DNA of 64,000 nucleotides, from contig JAMPXO010000002.1 in the NCBI GenBank assembly GCA_023701125.1, forward strand, positions 41,351 to 105,350, in the 5' to 3' direction. The DNA is from Vicinamibacteria bacterium. Lineage in GTDB: Bacteria > Acidobacteriota > Vicinamibacteria > Fen-336. This document shows positions 54,425-64,000 of the stretch, piece by piece (the first letter of the stretch is position 1; every line of letters begins with the position of its first letter). The notes beneath the pieces are model-generated. The model saw only the letters and a list, made by a program, of their open reading frames with translations. It was not told where the DNA came from and did not search any database. Both the position numbers and the translations under genes were made by a program.

Positions 54425-56461
54425 TCAGGCTCGCTCGACCTGGACGGCGTTGTCGTGGAACGCGGCGCCGTGGCCCATGTCCGTCTCGCGGCCCTGCGAG
54501 AGCAGGTTGACCGCCGCGCCTTCGGTCAACCAGAAGCCGTTGGTGATCGCGACGCAGCCGGGCTTGAGCCCATGGTCGAAGCGGACCGGCAGCCGCAGCT
54601 CGCCGCGGTCGTTGAACACCCGCACGAGGTCGCCCTCGCGCACGGCGCGGGCCCGGGCGTCGACCGGGTGGATCGCCACGAACGGCGCCGGCGCCATGCG
54701 CCGGATCGTGTCCAGGTTGCCGAACTGGCTGTGGATGCGGTTCTTGGTGTTGGGCGTCAGGATGTGCAGCGGGAAGCGCCCACCGCGCTCGGGCCGCTCG
54801 CCCGGCTCCTGCCACGACGGCAGCTCGGGCACGCCCCAGCGCGCGCGGGCCTCGTCGCTCCACAGCTCGACCTGCCCGGAGGGCGTCGGGAAGCGGTCGC
54901 CGGCGAAGGCCACCTCCTCGAACTCGGGCGAGAGCACCGGCCCGGCGCGCAACTGGTCGAGGGAGATCCCGAGCGGCGCGAGCTTCGCGGAGAGCCAGTC
55001 CTCGATCGACGCCTCGGACGGGCCGGGCAGGGCGGCTGCGAGTTCCCCGTCGTCGAGCCCCAGCCGGTGGCCGAGGGCGCGGTAGATCTCGGTCTCCGGC
55101 TTCACCCCCGGCGGCGGCTCCAGCACCTTCGGCCGCAGTTGCAGGTACGGGTGCCAGTAGGCGCCGATCACGTCCGTCTGCTCGAACAGGTTCTTCGCCG
55201 GCAGCACGACGTCGGCCTCGCGCGCGGTGTCGGTCAGGAACTCCTCGACCACCACCCGGAACTCGAGCCGGCGGAAGCCCTCGATCACCTTCGTCGTCTC
55301 CGGGTTCTGCGGGATCGGGTTGCCGCGCTCGACCCAGGCGAACGTGAGCGGCGGGTCGGCGGTCGCCAGCATGTCGCGACCCAGCCGCGCGGTGGAGAGC
55401 GAGACGCGGACGATGCCATCCGCGGGCTTGGGTGGATAGCAGTCGATCGGGTCTTTCACGGGGGAAAAGACCTGGGTCTGCAGGTTCGCGTACATCCAGC
55501 CCGCGCCGGGCCGGCCGAGGTTGCCGGTGATCGCGCACAGCGCCAGCATCGCCCGCATCGACTGGCCCGAGTTGGTGAAGCGCTGCATGCCGAAGCCGGG
55601 CACGATCGTCATCGGCTTCACGGTCCCGAGCAGCTGCGCCAGCGCCTCGATCGTCGCCACCGGAAGTTCGGTGATCGCGGCCACGCGCTCGGGCGTCCAC
55701 TCCCCCACGGCGCTCGCGTACTCCGCGAAGCCCTTCACGTGGCGCTCGATGAAGGCCTGGTCCACGTGCCCGTCGCGGACGAGCAGGTGGCCGAGGCCCA
55801 GCGCCAGCGCGCCATCGGTGCCGGGACGCAGCTGCGCGAGCAGGTCCGCGCGCTCGGCGGTCTCGGTGCGCCGCGGGTCGATCACCACCACCCGCGCGCC
55901 CGCGGCCTGCGCGCGGTCGACGTGCGGCATCTGGTGGACGTTGGTCTCGGCGGCGTTCTTGCCCCACAACACGATCAGCCGCGCGCGCTCGAGGTCCCAC
56001 GGCGCGTTGTGGGTGTTGGCGCCGAGGGTCAGCCGCGTCGCTTCCAGGCCCGCGGGCCAGCACAGGTCGCCGTAGGTCGTCGTGCAGCCGCCGAACAGGC
56101 GCCAGAACGCCATCCCGCAGCCGTTGAGCAGCCCCTTGGTGCCGCTGCCCGTGTAGTACAGGACGGTCTGCGGCCCATGTGCGGTGCGCAGCCGCTCGAG
56201 CTGCACGGCGATCGTCTCGATCGCTTCGTCCCAGGAGGTCGGCGCGAACGAGCCGTCCGGCTGTCGCCGCAGCGGTTCGACGATCCGCTGCGGGGAGTGC
56301 GCGCGCTCGACGTAGGCCAGCCCCTTGAGGCACGGCCCCTCGGGGGTCGCGCGGTTCTCGGGCACGCCCTCGATGCGGACCAGCCGGCCGCCCTCGACGG
56401 TGACCCGCATGGAGCACGTCGAGTAGCAGTTGCGCGGGCAAGCGGTCAGGTGGACGGACAC
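54425..56461 (-). CDS. Molybdopterin oxidoreductase, DmsA/PhsA-like catalytic subunit
   Basis: A 678-residue enzyme. The FS0 cluster is CPRNCYSTCSM with a later Cys in GPCLKG; the Mo ligand is Cys in TYGDLCWPAG; the C-terminal MGD domain has TPNTKNRIHSQFGN. There is no Tat signal, so it probably works in the cytoplasm, unlike DmsA or PhsA. Length is shorter than DMSO reductases. Substrate unknown. GTG start 56461. Divergent from a cupin gene. Confidence 0.9.
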   Translation of the reverse strand: MSVHLTACPRNCYSTCSMRVTVEGGRLVRIEGVPENRATPEGPCLKGLAYVERAHSPQRIVEPLRRQPDGSFAPTSWDEAIETIAVQLERLRTAHGPQTVLYYTGSGTKGLLNGCGMAFWRLFGGCTTTYGDLCWPAGLEATRLTLGANTHNAPWDLERARLIVLWGKNAAETNVHQMPHVDRAQAAGARVVVIDPRRTETAERADLLAQLRPGTDGALALGLGHLLVRDGHVDQAFIERHVKGFAEYASAVGEWTPERVAAITELPVATIEALAQLLGTVKPMTIVPGFGMQRFTNSGQSMRAMLALCAITGNLGRPGAGWMYANLQTQVFSPVKDPIDCYPPKPADGIVRVSLSTARLGRDMLATADPPLTFAWVERGNPIPQNPETTKVIEGFRRLEFRVVVEEFLTDTAREADVVLPAKNLFEQTDVIGAYWHPYLQLRPKVLEPPPGVKPETEIYRALGHRLGLDDGELAAALPGPSEASIEDWLSAKLAPLGISLDQLRAGPVLSPEFEEVAFAGDRFPTPSGQVELWSDEARARWGVPELPSWQEPGERPERGGRFPLHILTPNTKNRIHSQFGNLDTIRRMAPAPFVAIHPVDARARAVREGDLVRVFNDRGELRLPVRFDHGLKPGCVAITNGFWLTEGAAVNLLSQGRETDMGHGAAFHDNAVQVERA

Positions 56462-56522
56462 AAACCCCCGAATCGCGACCGAGAGTGCCCGCGGCCTTCC
56501 CCGCGGTCAAGCTGGCCTGCAG

Positions 56523-56537
56523 CCGCGGTCACCGCGG
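56523..56537. promoter_or_regulatory. Perfect inverted repeat between divergent Mo-oxidoreductase and cupin genes
   Basis: CCGCGGT and ACCGCGG flank one C. Another CCGCGG copy lies near 56501. The site sits in the 116-bp divergent promoter region. High GC makes chance palindromes more likely, so confidence is low. Confidence 0.35.
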
Positions 56538-56577
56538 GCGCGCCTCAAAGCGTGCACTCCTGGCGTAGAGTCGAGGC

Positions 56578-56925
56578 ATGACCAAGGACACCTCGGCCCT
56601 TCCGCCAGCGCAGGCCCTCTCGCTGGCGAGCCTCGTCACCCCGACCGAAGCGGGCATCGCCAGCCGCGTGCTGGCGAAGACCACGACCGGCAACGTCACC
56701 CTGTTCGCCTTCGACGCGGGCCAGGGCCTCGCGGAACACACCTCGCCCTTCGACGCGCTGGTGATGGTCCTCGAAGGCGCCCTGGTACTGACGATCGGCG
56801 GCACGCCGGTGTCCGCACTGCCGGGGACCGTCGTGCTGATGCCCGGCGGCGTGCCCCACGCGCTCGACGCGGCGCAGGCGACCCGCATGATGTTGATCAT
56901 GCTGCGCGAGCCCAGGGCGGCCTGA
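56578..56925 (+). CDS. Small cupin protein
   Basis: A 115-residue single-domain cupin. AEHTSPFDALVMVLEGALVLTIGG and VLMPGGVPHALDA are the two cupin motifs; the first has one His and no clear second, so metal binding may be reduced. Cytoplasmic. Similar proteins are described as quercetin-dioxygenase-like or regulatory cupins. 60 bp before the narK fusion gene. Confidence 0.85.
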   Translation: MTKDTSALPPAQALSLASLVTPTEAGIASRVLAKTTTGNVTLFAFDAGQGLAEHTSPFDALVMVLEGALVLTIGGTPVSALPGTVVLMPGGVPHALDAAQATRMMLIMLREPRAA

Positions 56926-56985
56926 CCCCGTCACGGCGAGTCGAACCCGGTGTAGCCTTCAGTCCATCCTGACACTGGAGGCGCT

Positions 56986-59205
56986 GTGGACCAGAGTTCG
57001 CGACGACACCTGACCCTCGCGACCCTCTCGTTCGCCATCTGTTTCGCGGCGTGGGGCCTGATCAGCGCGTTCGCGCCCCGCTTCCGCGAGGAACTGGGCC
57101 TGAACCAGACCCAGACCGGCTTCCTGGTCGCTGTGCCCGTGCTGCTCGGGGCCCTCGCGCGCCTGCCCGTCGGCTTGCTGGCCGACCGCTTCGGCGGCCG
57201 CATCGTCTTCACGGTGTTGATGCTGGTGTCGGCCGTGCCGGTCGCGCTGACACCCGCGGCGGCGTCCTACCCGCAGCTTCTGGTCACCGCCCTCTTCCTC
57301 GGCCTCGCGGGGGCCTCCTTCTCCGTGGGGGTCTCCTACGCCTCGCGCTGGGCCCAGCCCGGCGAGCAGGGCACGGCGCTCGGCATCTACGGCACCGGCA
57401 ACCTCGGGCAGTCGGCCGCGGTGTTCCTGGCGCCGCTGCTGGCGGGCGTGGTCGGTCGCGACGCGGTGTTCCACGGCATGGCAGCGCTGCTGGCGGCCTG
57501 GGGCCTGGTGTTCGCGGTCGCCGCCCGCGACGCCGTGCCCCGCACCCCACCGGCGACGTTCGCGGTGGCGCTGGGCATTCTGCGCCGGGAGAAGCTGGCG
57601 TGGGCGCTGTCGGCGTTCTACTTCCTGACCTTCGGCGGCTTCGTCGCCTTCTCCATCTACCTGCCGGTGCTGCTGCGCGACACCTTCGGCTTCACGGCCG
57701 GCGACGCCGGCTTCCGCACGGCCGGCTTCGTCGTGCTGGCGACGGCGCTGCGCCCGGTCGGCGGCTGGCTCGCCGACCGCATCGGCGGCGCGCGCGTGCT
57801 GCGCGGGGTCTTCTACGGCGTCGTGCCGTTCGCGTTGCTGCTGGCCTGGCCTTCGATCATCCCGTTCACCGTCGGCGCGCTCGGCTGCGCCGCGCTGCTG
57901 GGGCTCGGCAACGGCGCGGTGTTCAAGCTGGTGCCGCAGTACTTCCCGGGCGCGACCGGCACCGTCACCGGCCTGGTCGGTGCGATGGGCGGCCTGGGCG
58001 GTTTTTTCCCGCCGCTGCTGCTCGGCTTGTTCAAGGACCAGCTCGGAGTCGTGTGGCCTGGCTACGTGCTGCTCGCCGCCACGGCCGCGGCGCTGGGCGT
58101 GCTCAACACCCGCGTGTTCCTGCGCGACCAGGAGCGCTTCGAGCTGGCGGTGCCGGAGGAGCTGCGGCGCACCGCGGACCTGCTGCGCGCCGGGACCTGG
58201 GCGACGTTGTGGACGGGCCTGCTGGTGGCCGCGATCTTCGTCGGCTCGCGCAAGCTGCAGAACTTCGACCCTGCGCTCGTCATCTACACGTTCGCGGTCG
58301 TGTTCGCGACCTGGGGGGTCGTGTACCACTACACGGTCTGGCTCAACAAGCCGCCGACGCGGGTCTACTGGCAGCGTGGTTTCGAGTTGGTGCGCCAGCG
58401 CGGGTACGTGAAGAGCGCCCTGCGGCTGGCGCAGCTCGCCGCGACCCACCTCGTCGCACAGCGCTTCATCGGCCATCGCTCGCGGTTGCGCTGGCTGATG
58501 CACCAGCTCCTGTTCTGGGGCTGCCTGCTGGCCGTCGCCATCACGTTTCCGCTGGTCTTCGGCTGGGTCCACTTCGGAAGCGCCGCCGGCGACCAGATGA
58601 CCTACGTGACCTACGTGTTCGGCTTCCCGGTCGCTTCTTTCCCGCTGAAGACCGCGCTCGCCTGGCTGATCTTCCACGGCCTCGACGTGAGTGCGGTACT
58701 GGTCCTCTCCGGCATCGCGCTATCGCTCTGGCGACGGATGCGGGACAAGGGCGCACAAGCCGTGCAGTCCTTCGGCAACGACTTCTTCCCACTGGTGATC
58801 CTGTTCGCGATCTCGGTCACGGGCCTGGCGCTGACGGTGTCGACGATGTGGTTGCGCGGCAGCTTCTACGGCTTCCTCTCGATCCTGCACGCCATCACGG
58901 TGATCACGGCCCTGCTGTACCTGCCGTTCGGGAAGTTCTTTCACATCTTCCAGCGACCGGCCCAACTCGGCGTGAAGCTCTACCAGGACGCCGGGGCCGA
59001 AGGCCCGCAGGCGCTGTGCGTCCGCTGCGGCGAGCCGTTCGCATCGCTGATGCACATCGAGGACCTGCGTCGGGTTCTGCCCGAGCTCGGCTTCGACTAC
59101 CGGACCCCTGGGCCGGCGGGACACTGGCAGGCGCTGTGCCCGCGCTGCAAGCGGGTGTCGCTGGCCTCCGCACAACTGCGGATGAAGGAGGAAGCGCGTG
59201 GCTAG
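56986..59205 (+). CDS. NarK-type nitrate/nitrite transporter fused to a cytochrome-b-like domain
   Basis: Encodes 739 residues. Residues 1-390 are a 12-helix NNP transporter ([40 protein letters not shown] and [13 protein letters not shown] are NarK signatures). Residues 400-660 form a NarI/HdrE-like membrane domain with five helices and candidate heme b ligands H506 ([11 protein letters not shown]), H564 (LIFHGLD), H635 (ILHAIT) and H653 ([12 protein letters not shown]). The tail has two CxxC pairs (C678/681, C718/721), a zinc-ribbon or rubredoxin-like knuckle. GTG start with GGAGG. Overlaps the next gene by 8 bp. Would import nitrate and pass quinol electrons. Confidence 0.85.
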   Translation: MDQSSRRHLTLATLSFAICFAAWGLISAFAPRFREELGLNQTQTGFLVAVPVLLGALARLPVGLLADRFGGRIVFTVLMLVSAVPVALTPAAASYPQLLVTALFLGLAGASFSVGVSYASRWAQPGEQGTALGIYGTGNLGQSAAVFLAPLLAGVVGRDAVFHGMAALLAAWGLVFAVAARDAVPRTPPATFAVALGILRREKLAWALSAFYFLTFGGFVAFSIYLPVLLRDTFGFTAGDAGFRTAGFVVLATALRPVGGWLADRIGGARVLRGVFYGVVPFALLLAWPSIIPFTVGALGCAALLGLGNGAVFKLVPQYFPGATGTVTGLVGAMGGLGGFFPPLLLGLFKDQLGVVWPGYVLLAATAAALGVLNTRVFLRDQERFELAVPEELRRTADLLRAGTWATLWTGLLVAAIFVGSRKLQNFDPALVIYTFAVVFATWGVVYHYTVWLNKPPTRVYWQRGFELVRQRGYVKSALRLAQLAATHLVAQRFIGHRSRLRWLMHQLLFWGCLLAVAITFPLVFGWVHFGSAAGDQMTYVTYVFGFPVASFPLKTALAWLIFHGLDVSAVLVLSGIALSLWRRMRDKGAQAVQSFGNDFFPLVILFAISVTGLALTVSTMWLRGSFYGFLSILHAITVITALLYLPFGKFFHIFQRPAQLGVKLYQDAGAEGPQALCVRCGEPFASLMHIEDLRRVLPELGFDYRTPGPAGHWQALCPRCKRVSLASAQLRMKEEARG

Positions 59206-61417
59206 GCCCCCCGCCCCACTCGACGACCTGGCGCGCCAGTACGGGCCGCACCGGCACGACGCGCCGCCCGGCGGCTACGAGGAGAACTCGCGCCGCCCGC
59301 ACAGCCTGGTCGAGACCCACTGCTGCTTCTGCGGCCAGCAGTGCGGCATCCGGCTCAAGGTGCGCGACAACCAGGTGGTCGGCTTCGAGCCGTGGGAGGA
59401 GTTCCCGTTCAACCGCGGCATGCTCTGCCCCAAGGGCGTGCGGCGCTACCTGCAGAACGCCCATCCCGACCGGCTGCTCGACCCGCTGATCCGCGCCGAG
59501 GGCGGATTTCGCAAGGCCGGTTGGGAAGAGGCCCTCGGCACCACCGTCTCGCGGCTGACGGACATCCAGGCCCGCCACGGCAAGGACGCGATCGCGATCT
59601 ACGGCGGCGCCTCGCTGACGACGGAGAAGACGTACCTGCTCGGCAAGCTGGCACGGCTCGGCTTCGGCACCCGCCACATCGATTACAACGGCCGGCTCTG
59701 CATGGTCTCGGCCGGCACCGCGTACAAGCTGACGTTCGGCGTCGACCGCTCGCCCAACCCGTGGGACGACATCCCGAAGGCGCAGGTGCTGCTGGTCGCC
59801 GGGTCGAACGTCGCCGAGTGCTCGCCGATCACGACCGACTACTTCTGGCGCTGCCGCGACAACGGCGGCAAGCTGATCGTCGTCGACCCGCGGATGACGC
59901 CGATCACCCGCAACGCCGACCTCTACCTGCCGGTCCGGCCCGGCACGGACCTCGCCCTGTTCATGGGCATGTTGCGGGTGATCATCGAGGCCAGGCTGGT
60001 CGATAGCACCTTCGTCGAGCAGCACACGACCGGCTTCGACGCACTCGCCGCCTCCGTGCAGGAGTGGACGCTCGCCCGCGCGGCGGAGGTGACCGGCGTG
60101 CCGCCGCAGTCGATCGAGACGGCCGCGCGCTGGATCGGCGAGGCCGACCGGGCGATGGGACTCCACGCGCGCGGCATCGAGCACCAGAGCAAGGGCGTCG
60201 AGAACTGCCTGGCGATGATCAACCTGTTCCTGGTCACCGGACACTACGGCCGCGAGGGCGCGGGGTGCGTGATGATCACGGGCCAGGGCAACGGCCAGGG
60301 CGGGCGGGAGCACGGCCAGAAGTGCGACCAGCTCCCGGGCCAGCGCTCGATCACGGACCCCGCTGCCCGCGCCCACGTCGCCTCGGTGTGGGGAGTCAGC
60401 CCCGACGAGATCCCGCAGGCCGGCCTCTCCGCCGTCGAGATCATGGAGGCCATCCACCGCGGCGAGATCAAGGGCCTGCTCTCGATGTGCTTCAACCCGC
60501 TGGTCTCGCTGCCCGACGCGGGCTACGTGCGCGAGGCGCTCGAGAAGCTGGAGTTCTTCGGGGTGATCGACTTCTTCCTCTCCGAGACCGCCCACCACGC
60601 CGACGTGGTGCTGGCCGGCGGCCTGCACGAAGAGGAGGAGGGCATCGTCACCAGCGCCGAGGGCCGCGTGATCCACATCAAGCAGGCAGTGACGCCGCCC
60701 CCCAACGCCCGCACGGACACGGACATCCTGCTCGACATCGCGCGCCGGCTCGGCAAGGAGAAGTACTTCCCCTTCAGGAGCTCCGGCGACATCCTCGACG
60801 AGCTGCGGCGAGCCTCGAAGGGCGGCCCTGCCGACTACGGCGGCATCAGCTACGAGAAGATCGACCGCCAGATGGGCGTGTTCTGGCCGTGTCCGACCGA
60901 AGACCATCCGGGCACACCGCGCTTGTTCGAGGGCGGTCGTTTCTTCCACCAGGACGGCAGGGCACACCTGCAGAGTTCCGCCTGGCGCGAGAGCGGCGAC
61001 CCCGTGGACGCCGACTTCCCGGTCTACCTGACCACCGGGCGCGTCGTCAGCCAGTACCTCTCCGGCACCCAGACCCGCCGCATCGGGCCGCTGGTCGACC
61101 AGTATCCCGAGCCGCGCGCGGAGCTGCACCCGCGGCTGGCCGAGTCGCTGGGCGTCGAGGACGGCGACTGGGTGGCGATCACGACTCGCCGTGACGAGCT
61201 GTGCTTCCGGGCGATGGTCGTCAAGACGATCCGGCCGGACACCGTGTTCGTGCCATACCACTGGGCCGGGCTGCGCAGCATCAACCGCCTCACCCATCGC
61301 ACCCTCGACCCGCGCAGCAAGATCCCCGAGTACAAGGTCTCGGCCTGCCGCCTGCGCAAGGTGGAGCCGCCGCCGGAGCGGCTCCCGGTGGCGCTGCCGA
61401 TGGCGGGGGCGCGCTGA
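59198..61417 (+). CDS. Nitrate reductase-like molybdopterin subunit (NarB/NasA type)
   Basis: A 739-residue Mo-bisMGD enzyme. The 4Fe-4S site is [13 protein letters not shown] with MLCPKG; the Mo ligand is Cys in [18 protein letters not shown], as in assimilatory nitrate reductases (SRLCMSSAV) and Nap[34 protein letters not shown] and [16 protein letters not shown] are the other family blocks. No Tat signal, so cytoplasmic. GTG start with AAGGAGG. Nitrate is the likely substrate because of the fused NarK; no nitrite reductase is nearby. Confidence 0.85.
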   Translation: MARPPAPLDDLARQYGPHRHDAPPGGYEENSRRPHSLVETHCCFCGQQCGIRLKVRDNQVVGFEPWEEFPFNRGMLCPKGVRRYLQNAHPDRLLDPLIRAEGGFRKAGWEEALGTTVSRLTDIQARHGKDAIAIYGGASLTTEKTYLLGKLARLGFGTRHIDYNGRLCMVSAGTAYKLTFGVDRSPNPWDDIPKAQVLLVAGSNVAECSPITTDYFWRCRDNGGKLIVVDPRMTPITRNADLYLPVRPGTDLALFMGMLRVIIEARLVDSTFVEQHTTGFDALAASVQEWTLARAAEVTGVPPQSIETAARWIGEADRAMGLHARGIEHQSKGVENCLAMINLFLVTGHYGREGAGCVMITGQGNGQGGREHGQKCDQLPGQRSITDPAARAHVASVWGVSPDEIPQAGLSAVEIMEAIHRGEIKGLLSMCFNPLVSLPDAGYVREALEKLEFFGVIDFFLSETAHHADVVLAGGLHEEEEGIVTSAEGRVIHIKQAVTPPPNARTDTDILLDIARRLGKEKYFPFRSSGDILDELRRASKGGPADYGGISYEKIDRQMGVFWPCPTEDHPGTPRLFEGGRFFHQDGRAHLQSSAWRESGDPVDADFPVYLTTGRVVSQYLSGTQTRRIGPLVDQYPEPRAELHPRLAESLGVEDGDWVAITTRRDELCFRAMVVKTIRPDTVFVPYHWAGLRSINRLTHRTLDPRSKIPEYKVSACRLRKVEPPPERLPVALPMAGAR

Positions 61418-61995
61418 TGTTCGGTTACGGCTTCTACGTCGACCCCGAGCGCTGCATCGGCTGCCGCGCCTGCGAGAACGCCTGTGCGGAGTGCGACACC
61501 CACCGCGGCACCTCGATGATCCACGTCGACTTCATCGACCGCCGCAACTCGATCGCCAGCGTGCCCACCGTCTGCATGCACTGCGAGCAGCCGACCTGTG
61601 CCGAGGTCTGCCCGGCCGACGCGATCAAGCGCTCGGACGACGGCGTCGTCCAGAGCTCGCTGAAGCCGCGCTGCGTGGCGTGCAACAACTGCGTCGTGGC
61701 CTGCCCGTTCGGGGTGCCGAAGATGATGACGCAGCTCGAGCAGATGATGAAGTGCGACATGTGCTACGACCGCACGTCGGTCGGCAAGCGGCCGATGTGC
61801 GCGACGGTGTGCCCCAGCCAGGCGCTCGCCTACGTCCAGCCCGACCGCATCCAGGTCGGGCGCCGCGAGACGCCGACCAACCGCTTCCGCTTCGGCAACC
61901 AGGTGATCACCACGAAGGTCCACATGATGGCGCCGGCGGGCCGCGACGCCATCGCGGTGGACGTCGTCGACTACATGTGGGAGGCGCAGCGATGA
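61417..61995 (+). CDS. Four-cluster ferredoxin subunit
   Basis: A 192-residue iron-sulfur protein of the DmsB/NrfC/NapG class. Four clusters: [37 protein letters not shown] and [21 protein letters not shown]. No signal peptide. Its ATG touches the stop of the catalytic subunit. It would carry electrons from the membrane cytochrome or Rieske protein to the molybdenum subunit. Confidence 0.95.
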   Translation: MFGYGFYVDPERCIGCRACENACAECDTHRGTSMIHVDFIDRRNSIASVPTVCMHCEQPTCAEVCPADAIKRSDDGVVQSSLKPRCVACNNCVVACPFGVPKMMTQLEQMMKCDMCYDRTSVGKRPMCATVCPSQALAYVQPDRIQVGRRETPTNRFRFGNQVITTKVHMMAPAGRDAIAVDVVDYMWEAQR

Positions 61996-62513
61996 AGCTG
62001 TTCCGTGGCGGTCCCCTGTGGCGCGACGAGTTCACGATCGACCAGGCGGACGAGCGCTACGTCAACCGCCGGCAGTTTTCCAAGTTCCTGGTCCTGACCA
62101 GCCTCGGCATGCTGGTCGGCAACGTGATGATCGCGGTCCGCGCGTGGCTGCGCGGCGCGCCTCCGCCGCTGCCCGCGGCGCCCGTGGCCCTCGCGAGCGA
62201 GGTCCCGTTGGGCGGCGTCAAGCTCTTCAACTACCCGACGCCGCAGGACCCGTGCATCCTGGTCCGACTCGGCGAGGAACGCTTCGTGGCCTACAGCCAG
62301 AAGTGCACGCACCTGTCCTGCGCCGTCTACTACGAAGCCGCGGAGAGACGGCTGGAGTGCCCTTGCCACCAGGGCTACTTCTCGGTCGAGGACGGCAGCG
62401 TGTTGCAGGGGCCACCGCCGCGGCCGCTGCCGCGGGTGCTGATCGAGAAGCGGGGTGAGACGCTGGTCGCGACCGGGATCGAGATCGGCGCACGAGCGGG
62501 AGGCCACGCGTGA
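61992..62513 (+). CDS. Rieske [2Fe-2S] protein with Tat-like membrane anchor
   Basis: Encodes 173 residues. [20 protein letters not shown] is a twin-arginine-like (RRxFxK) signal anchor. The Rieske domain has CTHLSC and CPCHQGYF, complete 2Cys-2His ligands. In bc complexes such anchors place the cluster outside the cytoplasm. ATGA overlap with the ferredoxin gene. In an operon with a cytochrome b-like domain it resembles half of a bc1-type quinol oxidase. Confidence 0.92.
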   Translation: MKLFRGGPLWRDEFTIDQADERYVNRRQFSKFLVLTSLGMLVGNVMIAVRAWLRGAPPPLPAAPVALASEVPLGGVKLFNYPTPQDPCILVRLGEERFVAYSQKCTHLSCAVYYEAAERRLECPCHQGYFSVEDGSVLQGPPPRPLPRVLIEKRGETLVATGIEIGARAGGHA

Positions 62514-62755
62514 GCACCGACTCCGTACCCCGGCCCGGGTCGCGCGGCCCGGGACCCGCGCTCGACGGGGCGCTCGCCCTGATCGCCGTGCTGCTGATCG
62601 TGCAGATGTGGCTGCTGACGGCGGCGCTCGAGTCGGACCTCGCCGGCCACCACGAGGTCGTGTGGCCAGCCGCGATCATCTCGGCCGTGATCTTCGCGGC
62701 GTGCGGCGGGATCTACCTGTTCGTCGAGGGCCTCGACCGCAACGCCGACCGGTAA
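62510..62755 (+). CDS. Small two-helix membrane subunit
   Basis: An 81-residue protein with two membrane helices (ALIAVLLIVQMWLLTAALES and AAIISAVIFAACGGIYLFVE) around AGHHEVVWP. GTG start overlaps the Rieske stop. It resembles small proteins I associate with DUF6755 (unverified). The His pair could be near a heme; probably a structural subunit of the complex. Confidence 0.75.
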   Translation: MSTDSVPRPGSRGPGPALDGALALIAVLLIVQMWLLTAALESDLAGHHEVVWPAAIISAVIFAACGGIYLFVEGLDRNADR

Positions 62756-62792
62756 GGGTAGCGGGCGATCGCTCCAGCGTCGCCGCAGCCGC

Positions 62793-63209
62793 TCAGGCCC
62801 GCGGCCCTCGCACGAGGTGCCAGGCGCGGCCGCACAGCGCGCCGACCAGCAACCCGATCGGCAACAGCACGAACAGCGCGATCGCCGGGGTGACGAGCAA
62901 CAGCAGCGCGTCCGTGGACGAGGTCGGGAACAGAAAGACCTCGACCCGGGCCCAGGCGTCGAACCCCACCAGCAGCAGCGCGGCAACGGCCTGGCGCCAG
63001 GCGTCGCGGACCCGGTACGAGAGCGCCCACAGCGCGGCCAGCGGTGTCAGCGCCCAGGCCGCGAACAGCACGCCGCCCAGCAGCATGCCCAGGTCCAGGC
63101 CGCTGGAGATGCCGGCCCGCGCGGTGCTCACGACCACGATCAGCACGCCCAGCAGGCAGATCTGCCGCGCGACGGGCGCGAGCGCGCCCGGCGCGACTTC
63201 AGTTTGCAA
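62793..63209 (-). CDS. Small membrane protein
   Basis: A 138-residue protein with four hydrophobic segments (ICLLGVLIVVVSTARAG, LLGGVLFAAWALTPLAALWAL, VAALLLVGFDAW, LLLVTPAIALFVLLPIGLLVGAL). TTG start overlaps the end of the upstream M20 gene by 11 bp, so it is probably co-transcribed with it. No family recognised. Confidence 0.6.
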   Translation of the reverse strand: MQTEVAPGALAPVARQICLLGVLIVVVSTARAGISSGLDLGMLLGGVLFAAWALTPLAALWALSYRVRDAWRQAVAALLLVGFDAWARVEVFLFPTSSTDALLLLVTPAIALFVLLPIGLLVGALCGRAWHLVRGPRA

Positions 63210-64000
63210 GGCGATGGATCAGCAGCGCGGCTCGCTTGATCAGGTGCGGCATCTCGCGCACGTCGATCCACTCGCCAGGGGCGTGCTCCTTGTCGCCCAT
63301 GGCGCCGAGGCCGTCGAGGCGGGCGATCGAGTCCGGCAGGAACGAGACGTCGGCGGCGCCGCGCTTCGACGGGTCGTGGGCGACGATCGGGCCCGTGCCG
63401 AGGTCGCGCGAGACCTGGTCGAGCCGGGCCAGCAGCGCCTCGCCGCCCGGCGTCGGGGCCATGCCCGGCATGCCGTCCTCGAACGTGATCTCGGCGGACG
63501 TCCCCGGCAGATTCGCCGCCACGATGTCGCGCATGCGGGCCCGGGCCCGGGCGAGTTGCTCGGCCGCGAGGTAGCGCAGGTCGCCGTGGGCGAAGGCCAG
63601 GTCGGCGACGACGTTGCTCTTGCCCGCGGCGGTGGCCGCGCTGGTCGCCTCGTCGAGCTGCGCCTCCGAGCCGCCGACCGCCAGGCTCGGGTTGAAGGTC
63701 AGGAACGGCTCGCGCAGCGACTCGTGGAAGGCGTTCAGGATGCGGGCCAGCTCGAACACCGCGCCGCTGCCGGTGTCCGCGTTGAAGATGCCGGAAGAGT
63801 GCGCCTGCTTCCCGCGCACCGCGAGCCGCCAGCTCGAGAAGCCACGGCGGCCGGTGACCGCAGTGCCGGGCACGTAGCCCTCGAAGGCCAACGCGTACTG
63901 CACGCCCTGCGCGGCGTCGAGCAGCGGCTGGCGGGCGACATCGTACGGCCGCCCCGTGCTCTCCTCGTCGCCGGTCAGGATCACCGCGACCGCGCGGCCC
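63199..64000 (-). CDS. M20-family metallopeptidase (partial, C-terminal part)
   Basis: The frame is open to the right edge; 267 residues are visible. AVILTGDEE holds the catalytic Glu and metal-binding acid of M20 peptidases, EGYVPG a metal ligand region, RGKQAHSSGIF the dimerisation-domain motif with its His, and GDKEHAPGEWIDV the final metal ligand His. The missing N terminus should carry HxD. An aminoacylase/carboxypeptidase-like hydrolase; the exact substrate is unknown. Confidence 0.88.
   Translation of the reverse strand, partial: GRAVAVILTGDEESTGRPYDVARQPLLDAAQGVQYALAFEGYVPGTAVTGRRGFSSWRLAVRGKQAHSSGIFNADTGSGAVFELARILNAFHESLREPFLTFNPSLAVGGSEAQLDEATSAATAAGKSNVVADLAFAHGDLRYLAAEQLARARARMRDIVAANLPGTSAEITFEDGMPGMAPTPGGEALLARLDQVSRDLGTGPIVAHDPSKRGAADVSFLPDSIARLDGLGAMGDKEHAPGEWIDVREMPHLIKRAALLIHRLAN

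Overview
This is a very GC-rich (about 70%) bacterial chromosome segment. Two proteins with the VWFA-related Acidobacterial domain (TIGR03436), a beta-propeller diguanylate cyclase, an M61 and an S46 peptidase, and a subtilase with a tryptophan-rich C-terminal repeat point to Acidobacteriota, probably a Thermoanaerobaculia/Holophagae-like lineage. This is inferred from gene content only: there is no rRNA, tRNA, CRISPR array or insertion sequence in the window. Genes are tightly packed, and many start/stop pairs overlap (ATGA, GTGA).

Layout. 1-10.3 kb: the end of a VWFA/TPR protein; a small operon (membrane protein, flavoprotein with a cysteine-rich tail, MFS exporter) behind a perfect palindrome; then on the minus strand a second VWFA protein, a truncated-type cation diffusion facilitator and an M61 peptidase; then a DUF3124 lipoprotein. 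10.4-16.1 kb: an arsenic island. arsC diverges from arsR, thioredoxin, ArsP-like permease, anchored thioredoxin, CcdA, a ProC-like oxidoreductase and acr3. 16.2-18.8 kb: a DUF2157/GDYXXLXY pair and a sterol-desaturase-family enzyme. 18.8-22.2 kb: a TetR-controlled MacB-like efflux operon. 22.2-25.6 kb: a VapBC-type pair, then a SahR-like regulator with ahcY behind a well-formed promoter and operator.

26-34.5 kb is a signalling block on the minus strand. A sigma-54 activator (degenerate GGDEF, GAF, AAA+, C-terminal HTHs) lies upstream of a subtilase and a propeller diguanylate cyclase. A good -24/-12 promoter sits just before the subtilase, with repeated half-sites 95-160 bp upstream of it. 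A second sigma-54 promoter precedes an OmpA lipoprotein at 39.9 kb. 34.5-43 kb holds a pssA remnant, a catalase-family protein, a LemA/TPM cluster, an internally deleted 5'-nucleotidase, and PAP2, cupin and DUF2177 proteins. 42.6-49 kb holds a folE-BLUF operon, MOSC, DHFR-like, a MOT1-type molybdate transporter and prfC. 49-53 kb holds an S46 peptidase, a Tudor-like protein, a globin and an internally deleted DUF6526 gene.

53-62.8 kb carries two molybdoenzyme operons. One is a DmsA-like subunit with a fused DmsB-DmsC protein, and lacks a Tat signal. The other is an unusual five-gene nitrate-reductase-like operon: NarK fused to a cytochrome-b-like membrane domain and a zinc-ribbon tail, a NarB/NasA-type catalytic subunit, a four-cluster ferredoxin, a Rieske protein with a Tat-like anchor, and a two-helix membrane protein. 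It is the strongest candidate here for an undescribed system. The molybdate transporter and MOSC protein nearby fit the demand for molybdenum cofactor. The right edge is a partial M20 peptidase.
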